64,000 bases of DNA from Microlunatus antarcticus (GCF_014193425.1 NZ_JACHZG010000001.1:806001-870000); one strand, 5' to 3'. Positions 1 through 9,643 are shown, counted from the stretch's first letter. Translations and numbers: made by a program. Notes: generated by a model not told the origin, from the sequence alone.

Positions 1-585
1 CTGGTCCGGCCCGAGGTCGCCGCGGAGCGCTGGACCTGGCTGCCCCTGCTGGCCGGGCTCGCGGTCTCCGACGGCATCCGGCAGGAGGCCGACCTCCCGG
101 CCGACCTCAAGTGGCCCAACGACGTCCTGGTGCTGGGCCGGAAGGTGTCCGGCGTCCTCGCCGAGCGGGTGGAGACCCCCGACGGCCCGGCCGTCGTGAT
201 CGGCATGGGCGTCAACGTGCACCTGACCGCCGAGGAGCTGCCGGTGCCGACGGCCACGTCGCTGGCGCTGGTGCTGGCCGAGCTCGGGCTGGGCGCCTTC
301 CCGCTGCACCGGACGAGCATCATCTCGACGACGTTGCGCTCGCTGGAACGGATCCTGCGCCGCTGGGAGGAGGTGGCCGACGTGCCCGGGATCGGGGCGG
401 AAGGCCTGGCCCTCGCCTACCGCGAGCGGTGCGCGACGCTCGGCCGCGAGGTGCGCATCAGCCTGTCCGACGGCACCGCGGTCGACGGCGTGGCCCGTGA
501 CGTCGACGCCTCCGGCCGTCTCGTCCTCGAGACCGCCGACGGGCCGCGCACCTTCGCCGTCGGGGACGTCGTCCACCTGCGCTGA
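1..585 (+). CDS. birA: Biotin--[acetyl-CoA-carboxylase] ligase, C-terminal part (5' end outside window)
   Basis: The frame is open from base 1 and ends at TGA 583-585, so about 194 C-terminal residues are present. The biotin protein ligase core is recognisable from KWPNDVLV followed by the RKVSGVL block, the segment that in BirA contacts biotinyl-AMP and its lysine. The GMGVNVH strand and a small SH3-like C-terminal domain (SDGTAVDGVARDVD) follow. The enzyme attaches biotin to the carrier lysine of acyl-CoA carboxylases. Its place upstream of PH-domain, GtrA, purK and purE genes matches the actinobacterial order remembered from M. tuberculosis. The N-terminal part is not in this window, so a DNA-binding domain cannot be judged. 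Confidence 0.93.
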   Translation: MVRPEVAAERWTWLPLLAGLAVSDGIRQEADLPADLKWPNDVLVLGRKVSGVLAERVETPDGPAVVIGMGVNVHLTAEELPVPTATSLALVLAELGLGAFPLHRTSIISTTLRSLERILRRWEEVADVPGIGAEGLALAYRERCATLGREVRISLSDGTAVDGVARDVDASGRLVLETADGPRTFAVGDVVHLR

Positions 586-639
586 GCAGGACCGGCCGAG
601 GGGGTGTCTCTGGGCGTTCTCCTGTGCCACATTGAGGTG

Positions 640-1101
640 GTGACGGAGACGTCGAGCGTGTACGAGGCCGCCGGCGGCGCGGCGGGGATGCTCGCCCTCG
701 CCGAGGCGTGGCACGCGCGGGTCGTGGTCGACGAGGTCGTAGGTCACGCGTTCAGCCACGGGTTCGACCCGCACCACACGGAACGGCTCGCCGCCTACCT
801 CGGGGAGGCGCTCGGCGGCCCGGCCGCCTTCTCCACCCGCTACGGCGACGAGTCGGCCGTGGTGCGGATGCACGCCGGGAACGGCGAGCACCCCGAGATG
901 GACGACCGCGCCGTGGCCTGCTTCGACGGGGCGCTGGACGACGTCGGTGTCGGGGTCGAGACCCGGCTCGGCGGCGTGCTGCACGACTACTTCGCCTGGT
1001 CGACCCGGGGTGCCATGGCCGCCTACCCGGACTCGCCGGACGACGTCCCGAGCGGTCTGAGCATCCCCCGCTGGTCGTGGGAGGGCCTCGTCAGGGGCTG
1101 A
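640..1101 (+). CDS. Group II truncated haemoglobin (GlbO-like)
   Basis: The protein is about 153 residues and has the truncated-globin pattern: an N-terminal YEAAGG block, a GGPAAFS segment between helices, then VVRMHAGNGEH, where the histidine (about residue 78) matches the haem-ligating F8 position of M. tuberculosis trHbO. WSTRGAMAAYP closes the fold. Such proteins bind O2 and may detoxify NO or peroxide. The start is uncertain. The longest frame begins at GTG 604; GTG 637, 640 and 658 are alternatives, and 658 has a GGAG nine bases upstream. I chose 640 because globins of this group have only a short leader before the first helix. The gene lies between birA and the PH-domain gene and appears to be an addition to the conserved order. 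Confidence 0.82.
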   Translation: MTETSSVYEAAGGAAGMLALAEAWHARVVVDEVVGHAFSHGFDPHHTERLAAYLGEALGGPAAFSTRYGDESAVVRMHAGNGEHPEMDDRAVACFDGALDDVGVGVETRLGGVLHDYFAWSTRGAMAAYPDSPDDVPSGLSIPRWSWEGLVRG

Positions 1102-1149
1102 CCGGAGGAAGACCCGAGTCGGACGTCCGGAGAGGTCCGCTGTGCCACC

Positions 1150-1671
1150 ATGGCTGGCGTGGGCCTGCCGTCGCGGATGCTGGGTGCCGACGAGTACGAG
1201 GTCCTGCACACGCGGACCCACGCCAAGGCGCTCGTCGGCCCTGCGCTCGCGCTCATCGGCATCGGCGCGCTCGTCGGCGCCGGCACCGCGGTGATCCCCA
1301 CCGACTACCGCCCGCTGGGCCAGGTCGTCGTGCTCGTGCTGGGCGGCGCGCTGGCCGGCTGGGCGTGCGTACGCCCGTTCCTGCGCTGGCGGGCCACGAC
1401 GTACTCGCTCACCAACCGTCGCCTGGTCATGCGGACCGGCGTGCTGAGCAAGGTGAGCGTCGACCTGCCGCTGTGGCGGATCAACGACGTCTCGACGCAG
1501 CGCAGCCTGGGCGACCGGGTGCTCGGCTGCGGGACGCTGGTCGCCCAGACCGCGGGGGAGGGCTCGGTGGCGCTGCGCGACGTGCCCGACGTCCAGCACG
1601 TGCAGCGCGCGGTGTCGGAGCAGCTCTTCGGCGAGCTGAACGCCGCCCCGGGCCCCGGAGGCGCCCGGTGA
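1150..1671 (+). CDS. PH-domain membrane protein (bPH2/DUF304, YdbS-like)
   Basis: This 173-residue protein has two hydrophobic segments (about residues 27-50 and 56-73) and then a bacterial pleckstrin-homology type 2 domain. The domain is recognised from TTYSLTNRRLVMRTGVL, the DLPLWRINDVSTQRS turn and VALRDVPDVQ near the end. The role of this family is not established; it is membrane-bound with the domain facing the cytoplasm by analogy. The stop codon overlaps the GTG of the GtrA gene by four bases (GTGA), so the two are translationally coupled. The pair occurs next to birA in other actinobacteria (Rv3278c-like, from memory). Confidence 0.85.
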   Translation: MAGVGLPSRMLGADEYEVLHTRTHAKALVGPALALIGIGALVGAGTAVIPTDYRPLGQVVVLVLGGALAGWACVRPFLRWRATTYSLTNRRLVMRTGVLSKVSVDLPLWRINDVSTQRSLGDRVLGCGTLVAQTAGEGSVALRDVPDVQHVQRAVSEQLFGELNAAPGPGGAR

Positions 1672-2117
1672 GCCACCTGCCCCAACCGGTCGAGCTGCCG
1701 GTCACGGAACGTGCCTCCGCGCTGCCGCTGCGCACCCAGCTCGTGCGCTTCGTGCTGACCGGCGGCCTCTCGGCCCTGGTCGACTTCGGCCTGCTCGTGC
1801 TGCTGATGCATCTCGGGCTGGGCCACACCGCCGCCAAGTCGCTGTCGTTCATCGCGGGCACGACGACCGCGTACCTGATCAACCGCCGCTGGACCTTCGT
1901 CGCGGAACCGTCCCGGCGCCGCTTCGCCGCCGTGGTCGTCCTCTACGCGGTGACGTTCGCGCTCCAGGTCGGCCTGTTCTCGGTCCTCTTCGACCTGCTC
2001 TCGGCCCAGGACCTGTCGCTGCGGGTGGTGCAGCTCGTCGGCTTCGTGGTCGCGCAGGGCATCGCGACCACGGTCAACTTCGTCGTGCAGCGGGGTCTGA
2101 TCTTCAAGATCGCGTGA
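1668..2117 (+). CDS. GtrA-family membrane protein
   Basis: The protein has 149 residues and four predicted membrane helices. The GtrA signature is clear: QLVRFVLTGGLSALVDFG in helix 1, a middle FIAGTTTAYLINRRWTF segment and a C-terminal FVVQRGLIFK. GtrA proteins help move polyprenyl-linked sugars across the membrane during cell-surface glycan synthesis. GTG 1668 overlaps the preceding stop. A strong hairpin at 2122-2151 follows directly, so this gene ends the birA-side transcript. Confidence 0.88.
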   Translation: MSHLPQPVELPVTERASALPLRTQLVRFVLTGGLSALVDFGLLVLLMHLGLGHTAAKSLSFIAGTTTAYLINRRWTFVAEPSRRRFAAVVVLYAVTFALQVGLFSVLFDLLSAQDLSLRVVQLVGFVVAQGIATTVNFVVQRGLIFKIA

Positions 2118-2121
2118 GGCC

Positions 2122-2151
2122 GCCGCCCGGGGTCCCCCCGGCCCGGGCGGC
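2122..2151. terminator. Hairpin between convergent genes
   Basis: A perfect 10-bp GC-only inverted repeat (GCCGCCCGGG/CCCGGGCGGC) with a 10-nt loop begins four bases after the GtrA stop, and the DUF4394 gene converges from the other side. It is likely to work in both directions; there is no T-tract. Confidence 0.6.
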
Positions 2152-2165
2152 AGCCCGTCACGGGG

Positions 2166-3002
2166 TCAGTCGAGGTCGACGGCGAGGTCGGTGACCGCGT
2201 AGGGCAGCGAGCCGACCTTGTCGATGTCACCGGTCAGCAGGTCGACGGTGTAGAAGGACGACTTGCCCTTGACGGTCACGGTGGCGTAGCCCTCGACCGA
2301 GTTGGTCCGGCCGGACTTGATGTCGGAGAAGATGTCGAAGCCGACCCCGGCCCCGGCGTCCACCCCGAGCTTGCCGGTCGCGGCGAGCGAGCCGGCGTTG
2401 GCCGGGGACTGCACCGCGATCTGGTCGAGGTTGGTGTCGAGCACGAACAGCGTGGTCCCCGTGGCGGCGGCCAGGTCGTTGTTCGTGTACGCCGCGCCGG
2501 CGACGCCGGTCCCGGGGACGTTGCCGGTGGGGAGCACGTACGTGAGCGCACCGTCGGTCACCGTCGGCACGGTGGGCCCGTCGCCCTCGCCGAAGGGCTG
2601 GCGCAGGTTCTGCCCGGTGTCGCTGACGACCCGCAGGGCGTTGGCGGCCGGGTTGAAGTCGACGCCGAACGAGGTGCCGTCGAGCGCGACCGAGAGCTGG
2701 CCGACCTTGGTGGCCTTGGCCGAGCTCGTCGACAGCGTGTAGAGGCCTCCGGCGTTGCCCACGCCGTAGAGCTTGCCGTTCTGGACGCGGCGGTCGATGC
2801 CGACGAGAGAGGCGTCGCCCGTCAGGCCGGTGATGGCCTTGGTGCGCTTGGCCTTCGTCGGCTTGTCGGTGTCGAAGCGGACCAGGCGGTCGCCGGCCAG
2901 CCCGGTGGCGTCCTCGGCGGAGGCGGCCATGGCGGTGGCCGGGACGGCGAGGCCGGCGACGGCGACGGCGGCGATGGCGATGGTGACGCGGCGGAGCTTC
3001 AT
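2166..3002 (-). CDS. Secreted DUF4394-domain protein
   Basis: The protein has 278 residues and begins with a Sec-type signal peptide: MKLRRV, a hydrophobic alanine/valine stretch, then cleavage near AMAAS-AE at about residue 27-30. The rest is the DUF4394 beta-propeller-like domain, seen in FDTDKPTKAK, the SLVGIDRRVQNGKLYGVG segment, GVDFNPAANALRVVSD and GYATVTVKGKSSFYTVDL. Function is unknown; the domain resembles repeats of extracellular proteins. The gene stands alone, convergent with GtrA and divergent from the oxidoreductase at 3199; the 196 bases between the two divergent genes must hold both promoters. Confidence 0.8.
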   Translation of the reverse strand: MKLRRVTIAIAAVAVAGLAVPATAMAASAEDATGLAGDRLVRFDTDKPTKAKRTKAITGLTGDASLVGIDRRVQNGKLYGVGNAGGLYTLSTSSAKATKVGQLSVALDGTSFGVDFNPAANALRVVSDTGQNLRQPFGEGDGPTVPTVTDGALTYVLPTGNVPGTGVAGAAYTNNDLAAATGTTLFVLDTNLDQIAVQSPANAGSLAATGKLGVDAGAGVGFDIFSDIKSGRTNSVEGYATVTVKGKSSFYTVDLLTGDIDKVGSLPYAVTDLAVDLD

Positions 3003-3198
3003 CGGTCAGTTCCCTTCGGTCGCCCGGACCCGGGCGGAGGGTCGCCCGGTGGCGACTGCGGGTGTGTACGCGGCCGGCAGCGCTGGCGTTGAGGTGCGAC
3101 GGAAACTTCTTTCGCGAGGTCGGGCCGACGCGCGTGAGACATCTCGCACCGGTTCCCGGCGAGGAACAACGACGGTGTCCGGCGCCCTTGCACCTGGC

Positions 3199-4158
3199 AT
3201 GAGAGCAGCGGGAGTGACCGAGTTCGGCGGGCCGGAGGCCCTGCACCTGGTGGACGTCCCGGAGGTGCACGCGGGACCCAACGAGGTCCGCATCGCCGTC
3301 CGCGCGGCCGCGGTGAACCCGACCGACACGTACGCGCGCAACGGCACGTACGCCACCCGGCCGGGCGCCCCGCAGGAGATGCCGTGGATCCCGGGCATGG
3401 ACGTGGCCGGGGTGGTCGACGAGGTCGGACCCGGCACCGACGGGCGGCTGGCGGTCGGCGACGACGTGATGGGCATCGTGATCCCGGCCGGCAGCCACGG
3501 GGGCTACCGCGAGCAGATCGTGCTGCCGGCCGCCTCGGTGGTCGCGGTCCCGGCGGGCGTGGACCACGCCGCCGCCGCCTCGCTGCCGATGAACGGTCTC
3601 ACCGCCCGGCTCGCGCTCGACCGGATGGCGCTGGAGCCGGGTGAGGTGCTGGCGGTGACCGGTGCCGCGGGCTCCTTCGGCGGCTACGTCGTCCAGCTCG
3701 CGAAGACCGACGGCCTGACGGTCGTCGCCGACGCCAGAGAGAGCGACGTCGACCTGGTGCGCTCCCTCGGCGCCGACGTCGTGCTGCCGCGCGGGGAGGG
3801 GTTCGCCGCAGCCGTCCGGGAACGGTTCCCCGACGGGGTGGCCGGCCTGGCCGACGGGTCGGTCCAGGGGGCCCAGGTCCTGCCCGCCGTGCGTGACGGC
3901 GGCGTGGTCACGACGGTCCGCGGCTACCGCGGCGAGGACGCCGACGTCGAGCTGGCCCGCGGGGTCCGGGTGCTGCCGGTGATGGTGCGCGACTACGGGC
4001 AGGCCACCGACGCGCTGGACCGGCTGCGGGCGCAGGCCGAGGCCGGCGAGGTCACCCTGCGCGTGGCCGACGTGCTCCCGGCCGCCGAGGCGGCGGAGGC
4101 CCACCGTCGGCTCGAGGCGGGCGGCGTCCGCGGGCGGCTCGTGCTCGACTTCGGGTGA
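3199..4158 (+). CDS. NADP-dependent zinc-less alcohol dehydrogenase / quinone oxidoreductase (MDR family)
   Basis: The 319-residue protein has the medium-chain dehydrogenase layout: a GroES-like N-terminal domain (AVNPTDTYARNG, then PGMDVAGVVDEVGPG) and a Rossmann domain with TGAAGSFGGYVVQLAK for NADPH binding. The catalytic zinc ligands of alcohol dehydrogenases are absent, as in quinone oxidoreductases. The true substrate cannot be told. ATG 3199 is chosen because MRAAGVTEFGGPEAL is the usual family N-terminus; the frame is open much further upstream but only as the shadow of the divergent gene. Confidence 0.87.
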   Translation: MRAAGVTEFGGPEALHLVDVPEVHAGPNEVRIAVRAAAVNPTDTYARNGTYATRPGAPQEMPWIPGMDVAGVVDEVGPGTDGRLAVGDDVMGIVIPAGSHGGYREQIVLPAASVVAVPAGVDHAAAASLPMNGLTARLALDRMALEPGEVLAVTGAAGSFGGYVVQLAKTDGLTVVADARESDVDLVRSLGADVVLPRGEGFAAAVRERFPDGVAGLADGSVQGAQVLPAVRDGGVVTTVRGYRGEDADVELARGVRVLPVMVRDYGQATDALDRLRAQAEAGEVTLRVADVLPAAEAAEAHRRLEAGGVRGRLVLDFG

Positions 4159-4192
4159 GCGTGGGTCCGCGGTCCGGATAGGCTGCGGCGAC

Positions 4193-5368
4193 GTGACGAC
4201 CGCAGCCCCACCCGTCCGCCCGTTCGTGGTCGGCATCGTCGGTGGCGGGCAGCTGGCGCGGATGATGTACGAGGCCTCGATCGGGCTCGGCATCCGGGTC
4301 GCCCTGCTCGCCGAGGGACCGGACGTGTCCGCCGCGCAGGTCGTCCACGACGTGACCGTCGGCGACTACACCGACCACGCGACCCTGCGGGCGTTCGCCG
4401 CCCGCTGCGACGTGATCACCTTCGACCACGAGCACGTGCCCACCGGGATCCTGCGGGACCTCGAGGCCTCGGGCGTCGCCGTCCGGCCCGGGCCCGACGC
4501 GCTCGTCCACGCCCAGGACAAGGTCGTCATGCGCGACCGGCTCAGCGCCGCCGGGATCCCGTGCCCCGCCTACCGCGTGGTCGCCGACGCGGACGCCTTG
4601 CGCGCCTTCGGCGACGAGACCGGCTGGCCGGTGATCGCCAAGACCTCCCGGGGCGGCTACGACGGCAAGGGCGTGTGGAAGATCGACTCCGCCGAGCAGG
4701 CCGGGGAGCCGTTCGCCGCCCTCGGCGGGCTCTCCGCCGGCGCGGAGATCCTGGCCGAGGAGTACGTCGACTTCGCCCGTGAGCTGAGCGCGCTGGTCGT
4801 GCGCTCGCCGTCGGGGCAGGCGGTGGCGTACCCCGTCTCGGAGTCGGTCCAGCGGAACGGGATCTGCGTCGAGACCACCACACCCGCCCCCGGGCTCAGC
4901 GAGGAGCAGGCGGTCGCGGCCGAGGCGCTCGCGCTGCAGGTCGCCGCCGAGCTGGGCGTGGTCGGGGTGCTGGCCGTCGAGCTCATGGAACGACGCGACG
5001 GCACCGTCGTCGTCAACGAGCTGGCCATGCGCCCGCACAACACCGGGCACTGGACCATCGACGGCGCGCACACCTCGCAGTTCGAGAACCACCTGCGCGC
5101 CGTCCTCGACCTCCCGCTCGGCGACCCGGGGACCCGCGACCCCTGGACGGTGATGGCGAACGTCCTCGGCGGCGCCGAGCCCGACCTGCCCTCCACGCTG
5201 CTGCACTGCTTCGCCCGCGACCGCCGGCTCCGCGTCCAGCTGTACGGCAAGGAGGTGAAGCCGGGCCGCAAGGTCGGGCACGTCACCACGTACGGCGACG
5301 ACCTGGTCGAGGTACGCCGACGGGCGCGGCACGCGGCCGGCTACCTGATGGGGGACCCGAATGCCTGA
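4193..5368 (+). CDS. purK: N5-carboxyaminoimidazole ribonucleotide synthase (ATP-grasp)
   Basis: PurK converts AIR, ATP and bicarbonate to N5-CAIR in purine synthesis. The 391-residue product begins with [13 protein letters not shown], has the ATP-grasp lid [15 protein letters not shown] and the metal/phosphate-binding end [15 protein letters not shown]. Start is GTG 4193. A TAGGCT box lies eight bases upstream and there is no Shine-Dalgarno sequence, so the message may be leaderless. The 3' end overlaps purE by eight bases, and PurE uses the product. Confidence 0.96.
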   Translation: MTTAAPPVRPFVVGIVGGGQLARMMYEASIGLGIRVALLAEGPDVSAAQVVHDVTVGDYTDHATLRAFAARCDVITFDHEHVPTGILRDLEASGVAVRPGPDALVHAQDKVVMRDRLSAAGIPCPAYRVVADADALRAFGDETGWPVIAKTSRGGYDGKGVWKIDSAEQAGEPFAALGGLSAGAEILAEEYVDFARELSALVVRSPSGQAVAYPVSESVQRNGICVETTTPAPGLSEEQAVAAEALALQVAAELGVVGVLAVELMERRDGTVVVNELAMRPHNTGHWTIDGAHTSQFENHLRAVLDLPLGDPGTRDPWTVMANVLGGAEPDLPSTLLHCFARDRRLRVQLYGKEVKPGRKVGHVTTYGDDLVEVRRRARHAAGYLMGDPNA

Positions 5369-5873
5369 GCCCACGCGCGTGCGGGCCGGCATCGTGATGG
5401 GCTCCGACTCCGACTGGCCGACCATGGAGGCCGCGGGCGTGGCGCTGGCGGAGTTCGGGATCGCGTACGAGGCCGACGTCGTCTCCGCGCACCGGATGCC
5501 CGACGCGATGCTGACCTACGGGCGGACGGCGCACGAGCGCGGGCTCGAGGTGATCATCGCCGGGGCCGGGGGAGCGGCGCACCTGCCGGGCATGCTCGCC
5601 GCGGTCACCCCATTGCCGGTGATCGGGGTCCCCGTCGCGCTCAAGCACCTCGACGGGATGGACTCGCTGCTCTCGATCGTGCAGATGCCGGCCGGTGTGC
5701 CGGTGGCCACCGTCTCGATCGGCAACGCCCGCAACGCCGGCCTGCTGGCCGTCCGCATCCTCGCCGCGGGCGACCCGGCCTTGACCGCGCGCATGCTCAC
5801 GTTCCAGGACGACCTGCGGCGCAGCGCGGAGGCGAAGGGCGAGGCGGTGCGGCGTGCCGTCCACCCCGGGTGA
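5361..5873 (+). CDS. purE: N5-carboxyaminoimidazole ribonucleotide mutase
   Basis: PurE moves the carboxyl group of N5-CAIR to give CAIR. The 170-residue protein has the class I signatures: [12 protein letters not shown] for phosphate binding, VSAHRMPD with the catalytic histidine, and [12 protein letters not shown]. It overlaps purK by eight bases and the next gene by twenty, so the three are one transcript. Confidence 0.96.
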   Translation: MPEPTRVRAGIVMGSDSDWPTMEAAGVALAEFGIAYEADVVSAHRMPDAMLTYGRTAHERGLEVIIAGAGGAAHLPGMLAAVTPLPVIGVPVALKHLDGMDSLLSIVQMPAGVPVATVSIGNARNAGLLAVRILAAGDPALTARMLTFQDDLRRSAEAKGEAVRRAVHPG

Positions 5874-6651
5874 GGCCGTCGGCGGGCTGAGCCTGCTCGG
5901 CCGGGGCGCCTCGTTCCTGCTGCGCCGGCCCCGGCTCTTCTGGCTCGGCGCGCTGCCGCCGCTGGTGACCTCGGTCCTGTTCGTCGTCGCGCTGGTGGTC
6001 CTGGTCGACCACCTGGGCGTGCTGACGTCCGCGCTCACGCCCTTCGCCGCCGGGTGGTCCGCCGGAGTGGCGCTCACCGCCCGGGTCGTCGTCGGGACGC
6101 TGCTGGTCGGGGGCACCGTGCTGCTCATGGTGCTGGTCTTCAGCACCCTGACCCTCGCCGTCGGGTCGCCGGTCTACGACGCCATCAGCGAGGCGGTCGA
6201 CCGGGCGTTCCCGGACGCGCCGCCGGCCGTCGAGAAACCGTTGCGGACCGGAGCCGTCCGCGCCGTCCGGCAGTCCGTCGGCCTCGTCCTCGTCTCGCTC
6301 GCCGGGGCGCTGGTGCTCTTCGGCGCGGGCTTCGTGCCCGTCGTCGGCCAGGTCGCGGCGGCCGTGGGTGGCGCCCTGTTCGGCGGCTGGATGCTGGTCA
6401 CCGAGCTGGTCGGCAGCCCGCTGGAACGTCGCGGCGTGCTCACCCTGCGGGGCCGCCGCGAGACCCTGCGGCGCCGTCGCTGGCGCAGCTTCGGGCTCGG
6501 CGTCCCGTGCTTCCTGCTGCTCTCGGTCCCGTTCGTCGCGGTGGTCGTCTTCCCCGTCGCGACGGCGGCCGGGACGCTGCTCGCCCGGCAGCTCCTGAAC
6601 GAGTCGACCGACCTCCCCGACGGCCGGTCGCCGCAAGTTACCCGCCGGTAA
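5854..6651 (+). CDS. EI24/CysZ-like membrane protein
   Basis: The 265-residue protein has four or five hydrophobic segments and the EI24-domain pattern, including [20 protein letters not shown] and, near the C-terminus, [21 protein letters not shown]. Distant relatives include CysZ sulfate permease, but no transport substrate can be inferred here. GTG 5854 lies inside the end of purE (20-base overlap). Confidence 0.8.
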   Translation: MPSTPGEAVGGLSLLGRGASFLLRRPRLFWLGALPPLVTSVLFVVALVVLVDHLGVLTSALTPFAAGWSAGVALTARVVVGTLLVGGTVLLMVLVFSTLTLAVGSPVYDAISEAVDRAFPDAPPAVEKPLRTGAVRAVRQSVGLVLVSLAGALVLFGAGFVPVVGQVAAAVGGALFGGWMLVTELVGSPLERRGVLTLRGRRETLRRRRWRSFGLGVPCFLLLSVPFVAVVVFPVATAAGTLLARQLLNESTDLPDGRSPQVTRR

Positions 6652-6672
6652 CCTCGGGCGTACGCTGCCCGC

Positions 6673-7845
6673 ATGGTCCCCACCGTCGAGGACGCCGCCG
6701 CCATGTTCCGGCCCTCCGAGGAGCACGAGGCCTTCCGGGCCGCCGTCCGCGAGCTCTGCGACGCCAAGGTCGCGCCGCTCGCCGCCGAGGTCGACGAACG
6801 GGCCGAGTTCGGCTGGGCCTCCTACGAGGCGCTGCGGGCCGGCGACTTCCACGCTCCCCACGTCCCCGAGGCGTACGGCGGGGTCGGGGCCGACGCGCTT
6901 GCCACCGCGATCGTCATCGAGGAGGTCGCCCGGGCCTGCGCGTCGACCTCGCTGGTGCCCGCGGTGAACAAGCTCGGCTCGCTGCCGTGGATGCTGGCCG
7001 GCAGCGAGGAGCTCCGGCAGCGCTACCTGCCGCGGGTGGCCAGCGGCGAGGCGCTCGTCAGCTACTGCCTCTCCGAGTCCGAGGCGGGCAGCGACGTCGC
7101 CGCCATGCGGACCCGCGCGGTGAGCGACGGCGACGAGTGGGTGCTGGACGGGGCCAAGCGCTGGATCAGCAACGCCGGCGTCTCGAGCCTCTACACGGTG
7201 TTCGCGGTGACGGACCCCAGCGCCCCGCGCGGGCACGGCATCAGCGCGTTCGTGGTCGAGCGCGACGACCCCGGCGTCTCCTTCGGCGCGCCGGAGAAGA
7301 AGCTCGGCATCAAGGGCTCACCCACCTGCGAGGTCTACCTCGACCACGTCCGGCTCCCGGCCGACCGGATGGTCGGCGAGCCCGGGGCCGGCTTCGCCCT
7401 GGCCCTGCGCACGCTCGACCACACGCGGGTGACCATCGCGGCGCAGGCTGTCGGCATCGCGCAGGGCGCGCTCGACGCGACCCTGGCGTACGTGGCGGGC
7501 CGTCAGCAGTTCGGCCATCCCGTCGGCGACTTCCAGGGTGTGCAGTTCATGCTCGCCGACATGGGCATGCGGGTCGAGGCCGCACGCCAGCTCACGTACG
7601 CCGCCGCGGGGCGGAGCGAGCGCGACGACCCGGACCTGACCTGGTTCGGGGCGAGCGCCAAGTGCTTCGCCTCCGACGTGGCCATGGCTGTCACGACCGA
7701 CGCCGTGCAGCTGTTCGGCGGCTACGGCTACACCCGCGACTACCCGGTCGAGCGCATGATGCGCGACGCGAAGATCACCCAGATCTACGAGGGCACCAAC
7801 CAGGTGCAGCGCGTCGTCATGGCCCGCCAGCTGCTCAAGCGCTGA
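6673..7845 (+). CDS. Acyl-CoA dehydrogenase (FadE25-like)
   Basis: This 390-residue FAD enzyme introduces the trans-2 double bond into an acyl-CoA. Seen are the FAD/substrate loop YCLSESEAGSDVAAM, the WISNAG turn, and the C-terminal QLFGGYGYTRDYPVERMMRD block followed by IYEGTNQVQR, whose glutamate is the usual catalytic base. The chain-length preference is unknown. A fadE25-type gene next to purE is the mycobacterial arrangement as I recall it. A TACGCT box sits six bases before ATG 6673 without a Shine-Dalgarno sequence, so it may have its own leaderless promoter. ATG 6703 is an alternative start. Confidence 0.93.
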   Translation: MVPTVEDAAAMFRPSEEHEAFRAAVRELCDAKVAPLAAEVDERAEFGWASYEALRAGDFHAPHVPEAYGGVGADALATAIVIEEVARACASTSLVPAVNKLGSLPWMLAGSEELRQRYLPRVASGEALVSYCLSESEAGSDVAAMRTRAVSDGDEWVLDGAKRWISNAGVSSLYTVFAVTDPSAPRGHGISAFVVERDDPGVSFGAPEKKLGIKGSPTCEVYLDHVRLPADRMVGEPGAGFALALRTLDHTRVTIAAQAVGIAQGALDATLAYVAGRQQFGHPVGDFQGVQFMLADMGMRVEAARQLTYAAAGRSERDDPDLTWFGASAKCFASDVAMAVTTDAVQLFGGYGYTRDYPVERMMRDAKITQIYEGTNQVQRVVMARQLLKR

Positions 7846-8083
7846 CGGGCCTGCGATCCCGCGAGAGGTAGGTTTCCGCGCGTCCTGAGGCGGAATCGGC
7901 GCCGCAACCTACCGCGCGGCGGCCCCGGCGTCAGCCCGTCGGCTCTCCCCGCGTACGACCACGGTCTTGATCTCGCGAGCTCCGTGAGAATAGGCGTGCC
8001 CCTAAGAGCAACCTGTCAGTGACCTGTGCTTGTCTTCAGCCCTCGGGCCGGAACCCTCCGGCCCCGGCTCAGGGGGTCCCTAC

Positions 8084-9643
8084 GTGAACGATCGTCCACG
8101 CACCGTGCGACGTACAGCCCGATCACTGCTGATCGCCGCGGCGGTGACCGCCATCGCGGCCGCCGGCGCCGTGCCCGCGGGGGCCGCGACACGGCCCGCG
8201 CTCACGCTCGAGGCCGCCCGGTCCAACGTCACCGTCTACCGCTACGTCGAGGACGACGACGGCGAGGGCGACGGCGGCGTCTACGTCGACGGCGACCTGG
8301 GGATCTACGCCGTGGCCGACCCCAAGCAGGCCTTCGAGGTGCGGGCGACGCGCAAGGACTACAGCAGCCCGCTCGTCGCGACGCTGGTGCGCAAGGGCAA
8401 GGACCGCACGCTCCCGGTGCCCGCCGACCTCACCGGGCTGACGGACTTCTCGCGCACCACCTTCCGCGACAGCAAGGGCAAGGTCGTGACGACCTCGACC
8501 TCGTCGTTCTGCGCGAACTCGTACGAGCCCGTCCGCCGCTCGCCGAAGGCGCCGGCCACCTCGCCCTACCCGCAGAGCTGCGGCGACGCCCGCAACCCGT
8601 ACGCGCTGGGCGCGGTCTGGGGCCTGCAGGCCGGCTACGCGACCAGTCTCTCCGGCAACGAGGACTACTACGACGGCGAGGACGAGCCCGGTGGCCTGTC
8701 CGACCTGAAGCCTGGCTCGTACACGGCGACGGTCAGCGTGACCCCGGCCTACCGCGAGGCGCTGCGCATCCCGGTCGTCAAGGCCCAGGCGACCGTCCAC
8801 GTGACCGTCGTCGACGTCAAGGAGGACGACTGCCGGACGGCCCGCGGGTGCCGGCGAGCGGACCCGAACCGCGCCGCGAGCGCGAAGGTGGAGAAGGCGC
8901 CGAAGAAGCTGACCGGGTCGAAGGTGAAGCCGAGCGGTCCGCTGCCCGACCTCCGCTCGCTGCCGGCGTGGGGGATCGTGTCCGACGGTCGCTACCTCAA
9001 CTTCAGCGCCACCGTCTGGAACGCCGGCCCCGGCCGCCTCGTGGTCGACGGGTTCCGTGACGACAAGGACGCGGACCTGATGAACGCGTACCAGTACTTC
9101 TTCACCGCGTCCGGCAAGCAGAAGGGCTACGCGCCCGTCGGCGGCATGGAGTGGGACGCCCGGGACCACCACCAGCACTGGCACTTCAAGGACTTCGCGC
9201 GCTACAGCCTGGTGAGCGCCGACCTCAAGACGAGCGTGGTCAGCGGCAAGGAGGCCTTCTGCCTCGCCAACACCGACGCGGTCGACTACACGGTCAAGGG
9301 CGCCAGCTGGAGGCCGCAGAACACCGACCTGTCCACCGCGTGCGGCGGGCGGCAGGCGCTCGGGGTCCGCGAGGTGCTGGACGCCGGCTCGGGCGACACC
9401 TACGAGCAGTTCCGGGAGGGTCAGGCCTTCGACCTGACCACGGTGAAGAACGGCACCTACTACATCGAGGTGGCGGCCAACCCGGACTCCGTGCTCTACG
9501 AGCGCAGCACCAAGAACAACGTGTCGCTGCGCAAGGTCGTCATCGGCGGGGTCAAGGACAAGCGCACCGTCGTCGTCGAGAAGGTCGGCGTCATCGACGA
9601 GCCGCCGGTCGAGATCGAGGAGCCCGAGCTCGCGCACCGCTGA
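8084..9643 (+). CDS. Secreted lysyl-oxidase-family copper protein
   Basis: The 519-residue protein starts with a twin-arginine-like but probably Sec signal (RRTARSLLIAAAV...PAGAA, cleaved near residue 35). The C-terminal part matches the lysyl oxidase fold: WNAGPGRLVVDGFR, then a histidine cluster DHHQHWHFKDFARYSL with H362, H363, H365 and H367 as likely copper ligands, and KNGTYYIEVAANPD. Lysyl oxidases deaminate peptidyl lysines; bacterial ones are little studied. The N-terminal 250 residues, with acidic patches (EDDDGEGDGG), are not assigned. GTG 8084 is chosen because AGGGGG lies eight bases upstream and it places the signal peptide at the N-terminus; ATG-less upstream codons to 8030 are open but unlikely. 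Confidence 0.78.
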   Translation: MNDRPRTVRRTARSLLIAAAVTAIAAAGAVPAGAATRPALTLEAARSNVTVYRYVEDDDGEGDGGVYVDGDLGIYAVADPKQAFEVRATRKDYSSPLVATLVRKGKDRTLPVPADLTGLTDFSRTTFRDSKGKVVTTSTSSFCANSYEPVRRSPKAPATSPYPQSCGDARNPYALGAVWGLQAGYATSLSGNEDYYDGEDEPGGLSDLKPGSYTATVSVTPAYREALRIPVVKAQATVHVTVVDVKEDDCRTARGCRRADPNRAASAKVEKAPKKLTGSKVKPSGPLPDLRSLPAWGIVSDGRYLNFSATVWNAGPGRLVVDGFRDDKDADLMNAYQYFFTASGKQKGYAPVGGMEWDARDHHQHWHFKDFARYSLVSADLKTSVVSGKEAFCLANTDAVDYTVKGASWRPQNTDLSTACGGRQALGVREVLDAGSGDTYEQFREGQAFDLTTVKNGTYYIEVAANPDSVLYERSTKNNVSLRKVVIGGVKDKRTVVVEKVGVIDEPPVEIEEPELAHR

